DNA of 64,000 bases from Adineta ricciae (Eukaryota; Rotifera; Eurotatoria; Adinetida; Adinetidae), in contig CAJNOJ010000036.1 in the NCBI GenBank assembly GCA_905250025.1, positions 186,001-250,000 of the forward strand. The letters are read 5' to 3'. The first letter of the stretch is position 1; each line of letters begins with the position of its first letter. The position numbers were made by a program, and so were the translations under genes. The notes beneath the pieces are model-generated. The model had not been told where the DNA came from, searched no databases, and saw only the letters and a list, made by a program, of their open reading frames with translations. Positions 56,788 to 64,000 of the stretch are shown in pieces.

Positions 56788-58263
56788 TCACAATTTACTA
56801 CTAGTTGTTCGTTTCGATGATACTGCTTTTCGATTTCTGCTACTCAAGTTTGTCGTCAACTGAGAATTAGGTAGAGGTAAAAATACAGAGCGTATACTTG
56901 GATCAGTAATACCAATACGATACGGATTATGTGAGGGTTGAGATTGAGAATTTCCATATGTTACTTGAATATCCGATGTCGTCCAGGGAAGTTTTCTTTT
57001 CGGAATGTTTACCGTTCTCGAAATGTCTTCATCGCTCAAAGCGATTATTTCATCATCGTCCAGAACAGTGTTACCGTTCTGTCCGTTGTCTTGTCGAAGT
57101 GATGATGATGATGTCGTTTGATTCTGTTTGGATATCGTTTCATCATTTTCATCGTCATCGATGCTGATGATTTCAGTTTGTAGGGTTTTGTGATTATTAT
57201 TTTGATCTCTTGTCTGTAGAGACCCATTTTGTGTGGTTTCATCAAGATCAAGACTAGTACGACGTTCAGTTGGATCATAGGTGGATGGTGAGAAGCGTAC
57301 AGTTCGTTTCGATAGTACTTCAACTGCAGTGTTAGTTGCCTCTTTTCGAGCTTTTCGCTTTACACGACGTTCCCATGCTATATCGAACTCTTCATCAGAC
57401 GAATCGTCATCAACACCGGATGTCGTAAGTTTTCCTGTCGACATTGTTAGCAATGATTGATTTGTTCGGATTGAACTAAAGTTTAACATTTCAGCATAAA
57501 CTTAATCTTTCGTTCTAAAATCATATTACCTTGTTGTGGGTCGTTCATGGTTATTTAATGACGCGCTCACTTCTAAAATGGGTCGTTTTGGTCCAAAAGG
57601 TTTCCATGACAGATCACATTCATCTTCTTCAATGTACTCCATACCTAATTGTGTTTCCGTATGTTCAACATTTGTATACGATCTTGAACGTTTAAACGGA
57701 TTATTTCGCGATCGTTGTTTTCCACCTGGGACTGTCGATGTATCAATGATATCCAAAGTAATCGGTCGTGATGCTTTACCCTTCAGTTTTTTTGTAAATA
57801 TTGGTGAACTTTGACGGATTCGATTTTGTCCCGGATGATGATTTTCACGTGGTTTCATACGAATACGTAATCGGCTGCCATTGTCACCATCGATATGTTG
57901 TTCAAGCGAGGAATAAGTTGGTGAAAGACGCAATGCTTGAAGAATTTCATCGTGAAGATTCACTTTGTCGTTTTGTGTCGAATTATTCATTAATGCATCA
58001 CAGATGTCATGTATACGTCCTAGTTCGCGATCAAATTTTCGTTTATATTCATCGAGATCATCGTGAATTTGATCAATTATCTGACGATGACCGTTAGAAG
58101 AATTACTATTTTTATTTTGTGTTACTTTGCATGATTGTTTAAGAATATTACTTTTTAAATCTCGTGTCCATTTTAGTAGATGATCGAGTTTTGCACGTAA
58201 AGTTTTCTGTTCATTTGAATAACCACGAAAACATCCGGAATTTTGATTCGATGTTGTGGTCAT
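56788..58263 (-). CDS. Nuclear-looking disordered protein with SUMO-interaction-like motifs
   Basis: Two exons joined by a 55-nt intron near 57477-57531 (donor after ERPTTR, acceptor TTTAG before SSIRTNQS). Start is the ATG at 58261-58263 (MTTTSNQNSGCFRGYSNEQK); the open frame beyond it begins only at TTG. About 470 residues. The first 130 are helical and charged (LRAKLDHLLKWTRDLKSNIL), the rest disordered, rich in Ser, Asp, Arg. Two stretches fit SUMO-interaction motifs, a hydrophobic core followed by acids: IISIDDDEND and IIALSDED. Basic clusters (RRVKRKARKE, and a basic C-terminus) suggest nuclear import. No enzymatic domain. It could be a chromatin or DNA-repair scaffold, which is inference from composition only. 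Confidence 0.7.
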
Positions 58264-61200
58264 TATCAATATGTACGATTAATCGTTCAACTATGAAGGA
58301 TGTTCTATTTATTAGTAAAAATGATCGAAAAATTGAACCAATGATCGCTCTAGGATGCATTTTGTAATCCAAAGTGTAAACAAACAACGTCAATCTTAGA
58401 TTTAGCAGATATAGACGAAGCCTTCGACTATAGCTTATTCACGAGAAGATAAGATGTGAAGTGAAGGATGATGTTTCCTTCCTTTCGAGAAAATCAAAAG
58501 TATAGAACCAGAGACATCTGCCGATGACGATTGTTTCAATAAATTTATCCATTAAATGCGAAGTAGCAAAACAAGAAAACGAAGTTTTTATTCATTAGTA
58601 CACAATGAATATCCATTTAAGAACTATTGTGATTCAATTTGAGAAGTTTCAAGCGAACTCTGACTGCAGCCGACAGGTTATATGTGATTTTTTTCGTCGA
58701 TCTGTACTAATGAATGTGATATCGTGCGAAAGCAATATGTATCGACGATAGATTCATGAAATTTTCGATTGCAGACACATACAATAAGACACGATCAGCC
58801 TCTCGTCACTAATCTGTTTCTATTAGAAAACCTTGAGTAAGTGTATTAACATGAATGAATACCTACTTCCAATGTGTAAGTTTCCAAATCTTTCGTAATT
58901 CATCACAGGAAGAAGCATGTATGAGTGGAGTAGGAAATATATACTATCGAGTTTGCATGTCTAGCATAATGTTCATCAAATTATAAATTCATGATAGATT
59001 CTCATTAGCAATAGTAAATGATAGAAACAATTGCTCTGGAGTTCGTTCAATAGAATAATAAAACATTGAGATGACCCTTGTACTAAGTAGAATATCGACA
59101 AAGTCACTACAACGAAGATATGCATTAGTTTGACCAACTCTTTTGATTATCTAACCAATGAAATACTATAACTGAATTACTAATGAAGTATTTATTTTTT
59201 TCTATATCTCCATCTAATACCAACCGAAATGGATAATTTGAATAATGATTTATTCTTGAAGTAATTCTTCACGAATACTCTAGAACAGATTTGTTGTATT
59301 GAAATTTCAAAATCTTCTTTTCCATTTTTGCCCTTCTTTCACAAGTTCACATTGCTTCTGTTCCTTAACCAAGATGCGAATTTGACAATATTCGCAAAAT
59401 AATTCGTTCGCATTATATCTTATCTGCCTGTTTGATCATTGCCTTGTATTCCAAATAGTTTTCTAGCATTACCAAAGCAATAAACAATACAGTTTTTAAG
59501 TACACATCTTCTTTAGAGATGAAAAGAATGACGAAATTTACATAGACGTGCTCAATAATTTTTTTGGTATCTGTTTTTCCTACTGATTGATGGTTATTTC
59601 TCCTGTAAAGAATTCATCGTTTAAATTATTTCCTACAAAGTAAACCAAATGGTAAATAAAGGAGAGATTCATCTTCTTCACTTTGAACAGTTCCGAGACT
59701 GTTTTAATCATGAGCAAAGAAAAACTGTTCAGATATTCAATGAAGTAGAAGAAATGAGAATCAATTTAAATACATTTAGGTTTTTGTTTGAATATGAATT
59801 GATCAAAACTGTTTAAAATTCTAATTTTTTAGTTGCTAGAATGAAGGTTGAGTACAAATATTCTTATTCCTTAGTACAACGAAAATTCAAACATTCACAT
59901 ATGCTCTATTGTTTCATCGACTAACTGATTCGATAGAAATGTCGATTGAGATCATGTTCGGACAACTCTCTATGCAAGAAGTTCGATTATCTAGGCAACG
60001 TATTCGTTAGCAAATTGAAAAATAACATTACTATTTACATCGAGATCGTTAATATTAATGTGTCTCGATAGAAAAATAATGGCAATGTTTTGTAAGTTAG
60101 AAGAAATTCAAGTATACCATTGACATCACACAATCGATCGATTGTCGAAAAGAAAAGAGCTGACTTCTCGAAAAGAATCATTTTTGTGTTGTGTCAATTG
60201 ACACTGAAACGTTTTTCTTTTTAACATTGACTTATTCAATATTATCCTAAGTTGTTTTCTAATTGTTAACAATTCTTACCTTGTCTGTCATATATCTTAA
60301 CATGACAAGAATAATATTAATGACATATATAATGACAAAAGAGCTTACGATCAATATATCATCTTCATTGTCGTGTAATCAACAAGATTCGACATTCAAA
60401 TTAATAGATTGCTTCGTTTCTTTTCCCTATCATTAATAAATCATTGGATATTCTTATAGGAATTTTTATTTCCAACACTATAATCGTTTTATAAACGTTA
60501 CAGGTATATGCACGCCCGAAATGAGTACTTTCGCCGAGGACATTTGCAGTTGCCAGGATTAAACGCAAAGAAATTCTCAAAAGAATTATTGTCTTTCAAT
60601 TACACAACCGTTGTCAATCTTTACCGTTTGATCACGGCAGTAGGTAATGGTTAAGCAACGATCTTATTGTTCGATTACATCATGATTTTGATAACGGTAA
60701 CTGTTAGTCACAATAGAACATTTTTCTCATTCAATTTCCGTACGTCAATCGTTGTCAAGGTTATCGATGATTGTTTCTATTGTTTGATGCTATTGGACAC
60801 AAATCCAAACTGTCTGGTCTATCTAACTTTTGATGAGCTTTTCTTCGGGTTTCTTTTTTTCCTTCTGGCAATAATTATTCCACTCACGTAAAGAAGTTTA
60901 TACCGTCCTACTACCCATTGTGCTATTTTACCTATGCAAAGCAGAAGAGAAAAAAAAAGATTTTCTTTTTCTCAGTCTGCTGCCATTCTGTTTCATAGGT
61001 AATTAATTTAGCGACGCTTCTCTCCTTCTCCTTCGAACAAGCCAATATATATGTGTACATACAGCATAACGAAGGTGATGATGGAATGAAATAGAGAAAA
61101 GAAAGAAAGAAGAAGAAGAAGAAAAAACGAAGGCAAACTAATGCGCATGTGTGCCGTTCATTTTTTTTCTTCTTCATCGTTTCTCTTTCTTTTCTACTGT

Positions 61201-61311
61201 CTACTTTTCTGCTGATAGTAGTATTTGGTGTGTCAGTAATGCAATTGTAAAACGGTGAGAGTAAGAACAGACGTCAGTTGGTCTTTGTCTACTTCAGATA
61301 GACAAATCTCT
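58264..61311. other. Gene-poor region with one exon-like segment
   Basis: 3 kb of AT-rich DNA. The only coding-like piece is at 60504-60654 (listed separately). Purine/pyrimidine-rich tracts lie at 60945-60975 and 61090-61180. No repeats or mobile elements were recognised. Confidence 0.45.
60504..60654 (+). pseudogene. Isolated exon-like coding segment
   Basis: After a good acceptor (TTACAG at 60498-60503) a short open stretch reads YMHARNEYFRRGHLQLPGLN and continues to a TAA at 60652-60654, about 50 residues. Composition and codon choice look like real protein, unlike the neighbouring AT-rich translation. No upstream exon in a compatible frame was found within several hundred bases. It may be the last exon of an unseen gene, a tiny gene starting at ATG 60508-60510, or the remnant of a lost gene. 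Not recognised. Confidence 0.35.
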
Positions 61312-63382
61312 ATGGAAGAAAATCTTTTGAATGAAATCGAAAATTTTACATCTGTTAAATACCTCGATGATGTGACTAATAACGACATTTGCTGTAACGA
61401 AGATGGACAAGTAAGTTTAGTTGGATAAGTAGCTTACGAATGAAATAAGATTTGATTTTGTGTAGGATAATGCATTGATTAATCAATTAGCAATTAAAGA
61501 TCGGCAGTTGATCTTGGCAGCGAAATGTGGTAAAGTTTTGTTAGAACAAAAAGAAGAACTCGAACGACAAATCGATATAATCACTCGAGATTATCAACAA
61601 AGAATCGACGTATGCAATGTCGAATTGGACGGAAACATAGAAATTCATGTTTGTTGTATCTTCTAGTCACTGGAACAAGAACGACATGAATTACGTCTAC
61701 TCGTTGAACAAGTGCAAAGTGAATGTGAAACGAAAATCATTGAATCGAACGAAGACAAATACGAATTATGTCGGCAATTGGATGATTTTCGTCGCGAACA
61801 GCGTCTTCACGATGAACAACAGACGCACACAATTCAAGAAATAACTGAAATTAATTATAAACTATCACAAGAATTACAAACTGTACGTGCTATTTTTACT
61901 TGAACATAGGAAAGTTCAAGTCGAATTGTTTTCGTTATCATGTAGAGTCGCACAACCGAATCGAGATTGCAAGAACAATTGAGAATATTACGACAACAAT
62001 CTGATACCGTATGTCAAACGAATACAGAACAAACACATCAATTGTATACCGTAAAACAACAGGTAAAAACAATCGTTTTCTCCTTAAGTATTTCAAGTAA
62101 TAACAAAGATAAGCATAGTTCCATTAAGATTTGCACCAAAATAGTGTCTGAAGTGCATCCAGTTTTGTCCGGTGGAGGAAAGTATATTTTCATCGCAATA
62201 AAATTATCATCAATAAGAAAAATTTTTCATTTTGATGAACAGATTTGTTTTTCAAACATAGAAGTAGACAGATCTCATATCGATTTTCAAGTTAAACATC
62301 GAAACAATCTTTAATATCAATAGAACAACTTTATTTTCTAGTTCGATAATCTTCATAGTCAACATCTTCAACTGGAACTTGATCATCATCTACTACTCGA
62401 AGAACGTGATACGTTAGCACATAAACTGGACGAATGTCATCGAAAATATGTTGCTATCGAAGATGAATATCGTTCTTTACAAGAAACAGTCAGTGAATTT
62501 ATCAAGATCTTTTCTTCTTGTTTATCCGTACTTTTCAAATAGAAATTCCAAAATGAAAAAGAACTAAACGATGCACATGAATTAATCCATCGTCTGTCGC
62601 AATATAATCCAGAAAATCGTGTACCGACATCATTTATGCAAGAATTACAAGATGATTTCGGTATCTATCCACATCCAGCTACTCGGCTGAATTCAACGGT
62701 CATTGATGAAGACGATAATGTTATTGAAGATAGTCCAATGGAACAAGGAGAACACGCTGATGATGATGATCATCATCATGCAGTTGAAACATCGCAAGTA
62801 CAAAGCAATTCATTCATTAATGAAAAATGTCTGCTAGACGAACTTCTCCAAACAGAAGAGGTAAAAGGAAGGACTCTCTCTCTCTTTCTCTGGTGGTGTA
62901 TTCATTCGAATTTCCTGAATGATAGACGGATACAAGATCATGCAGAATGAGAGATCAAGGATATTTCCGATAAATCAACTTATTGTCAATGTCAAAGTTC
63001 ATCTTTTGATTTGTTCTAGTTCAAACGTGAAATTGTTCTTGTCTACAAGCAATTACGCTCTCTTTGTTTGGAGTTAATTTATATTCATACTCATACCTAT
63101 TCGAATAATATATCGACAACATCTTCTTCGATCAGCGATACTGTAGATAAAGTTTACGATCGTCTTCAAAATGGTTGTTTAATCAGTATATTATTCGAAT
63201 TGAAAAATTTAATCAAAGATATGATTGAACATGAAGATGTGATTGAATTCAAAACTGAAAAAGATATTGCACCAAATTCGAAAACTATCCTTCCATCGCC
63301 ATCGCTAGCGACAATGAATAGTTATACATCAGCTTATGATGATATGAATTTTATACTTGTACCTTCATCTCCGCAAATGTAA
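61312..63382 (+). CDS. BICD-related dynein adaptor (BICDR/BICDL-like)
   Basis: About nine exons with 45-60 nt introns (one of about 290 nt near 62060-62340). After an acidic start (MEENLLNEIENFTSVKYLDD) comes KDRQLILAAKCGKVLLEQKE, which matches the CC1 box of BICD-family and related adaptors (AAxxG core) that binds the dynein light intermediate chain. It is followed by long coiled coils (KYELCRQLDDFRREQRLHDE, QLELDHHLLLEERDTLAHKL), an acidic His/Asp-rich linker near 62760 and a shorter C-terminal helical region. The expected role is to link dynein-dynactin to cargo. The shortish length (around 510 residues) favours BICDR over full-length BICD. HAP1/TRAK proteins share the CC1 box and remain an alternative. 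The stop is at 63380-63382. Confidence 0.8.
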
Positions 63383-63624
63383 CCAACAATAATTTTTCTT
63401 TTCGTTTTTCGTGTCTTTCTGCATAATAATCTCTGTTTTCGCTGTTGTTGTTGTTTATATTCAATTTCTCTACAAGATTTTTTTGTACTTTTGTGCATAG
63501 AGCTTACAAATATATTTCATATTTCATTTGGCAATAATGTCATCATTTAACGTTGATATTAACCCCTCTCGACTAATCTCAATCATAAGCGAACCTACCT
63601 AATCCATATATATAACCACGACAG

Positions 63625-64000
63625 GCGGTGTTGCGCACACTCATCGCGATGAGCCACAAGTATTGACAGAGTTGATTACTAATAGACGACAAAATCTGAC
63701 ACCATCGACGGGAAAATTGCTAAGACTTGACGTTGGTTTCACTACTGGTTTATATGAACCGCCAAAACGTATACTTGTTGTTTGTTCCAGCCATTCACGA
63801 GGTGTATATTTAAGTGAATTCGCTGAGTTGTACAATATACTACGAAGAAAATTTCAAGGTAAAGAAGGTGTTGAATTTGTCATTGCTTCACCGAAAGGAG
63901 GATCTGTAAGTAATTTTGTTTGAAATTCTTTTTTGCATGACTATATGCGTTCTGATGATCTTGAGATTCCGATTGATCCGACATCTCATCCACGTGCCGA
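63625..64000 (+). CDS. DJ-1/PfpI superfamily protein, 5' part
   Basis: An exon opens after the acceptor CACGACAG near 63624 and reads through PPKRILVVCSSHSRGVYLSE, FAELYNILRRKF and GVEFVIASPKGGS to a GTAAGT donor at 63906. A second exon from about 63940 gives MRSDDLEIPIDPTSHP up to the window edge. The strand-helix order, the early ILVVCSSH strand and ASPKGG followed by PIDPTS are typical of class I glutamine amidotransferase-like DJ-1/PfpI proteins (Hsp31/YajL-like, glyoxalase- or chaperone-type). The nucleophilic cysteine would lie beyond the window, so activity cannot be judged. The start codon is not placed; it is probably in a short upstream exon or just left of 63625. Confidence 0.65.

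Noticed and set aside
1-64000. tRNA genes, rRNA, CRISPR arrays, bdelloid telomere repeats and retroelements
   Set aside because: No cloverleaf with a proper T-loop, no spaced identical repeats, no telomeric G-rich repeat array, and no reverse-transcriptase-like or integrase-like reading frame was recognised.

Overview
The window looks like nuclear DNA of a small metazoan, most probably a bdelloid rotifer (Adineta/Rotaria-like). The reasons are an AT-rich compact genome, many introns of only 45-65 nt with GT-AG ends, plain animal genes (OPA1, SIN1/MAPKAP1, BICD-related, claudin-like, LRRC74, TRP, ZP domain, RNase T2), and lineage-expanded families of seven-transmembrane receptors and B-box/coiled-coil proteins. 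The organism call is inference from gene style; no marker sequence proves it. No rRNA, tRNA, CRISPR array, telomere repeat or recognisable retroelement or DNA transposon was found.

Layout. 0-1.7 kb: 3' part of a secreted, probably GPI-anchored protein (+). 1.8-9.5 kb: three tandem seven-transmembrane receptor genes, all on the minus strand, with a nearly identical 354-bp block shared by the first two. 10.1-11.7 kb: a claudin-like four-TM gene and a coiled-coil gene meeting tail to tail with only 19 bp between stop codons. 12.0-14.2 kb: LRRC74-type leucine-rich repeat protein (-). 15.3-17.9 kb: an unrecognised multi-exon gene and an endonuclease/exonuclease/phosphatase (EEP) family enzyme (+). 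18.1-24.7 kb: a very large ankyrin-TRP channel (-). 26.3-27.4 kb: a PLP enzyme of the threonine dehydratase/serine racemase type (-). 27.9-31.9 kb: OPA1, the mitochondrial inner-membrane dynamin (+). 32.2-35.1 kb: SIN1/MAPKAP1 of TORC2 (-), apparently without its Ras-binding domain. 36.0-40.3 kb: two head-to-head paralogues sharing a large conserved domain I cannot name with certainty; one carries an added zinc-binding/coiled-coil N-terminus. 40.5-41.4 kb: secreted RNase T2 (-). 46.0-47.8 kb: secreted PAN/ZP-domain protein (+). 49.0-49.4 kb: tiny secreted ten-cysteine peptide (+). 51.9-52.9 kb: B-box-like/coiled-coil protein (+). 53.9-56.6 kb: a second LRRC74 paralogue (+) and a fourth seven-TM receptor (-), converging. 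56.8-58.3 kb: nuclear-looking protein with two SUMO-interaction-like motifs (-). 61.3-63.4 kb: BICD-related dynein adaptor (+). 63.6 kb to the end: 5' part of a DJ-1/PfpI-family gene (+).

The genes do not form one pathway. Three structural themes stand out. First, local sequence homogenisation between paralogues (receptor copies 1 and 2; the 36/39-kb pair). Second, an old duplicated LRRC74 + receptor neighbourhood at both ends of the window. Third, lineage-specific domain changes (SIN1 without RBD, TRP with a Cys-rich insert). The least explained element is the divergent pair at 36-40 kb, the best candidate for something undescribed.
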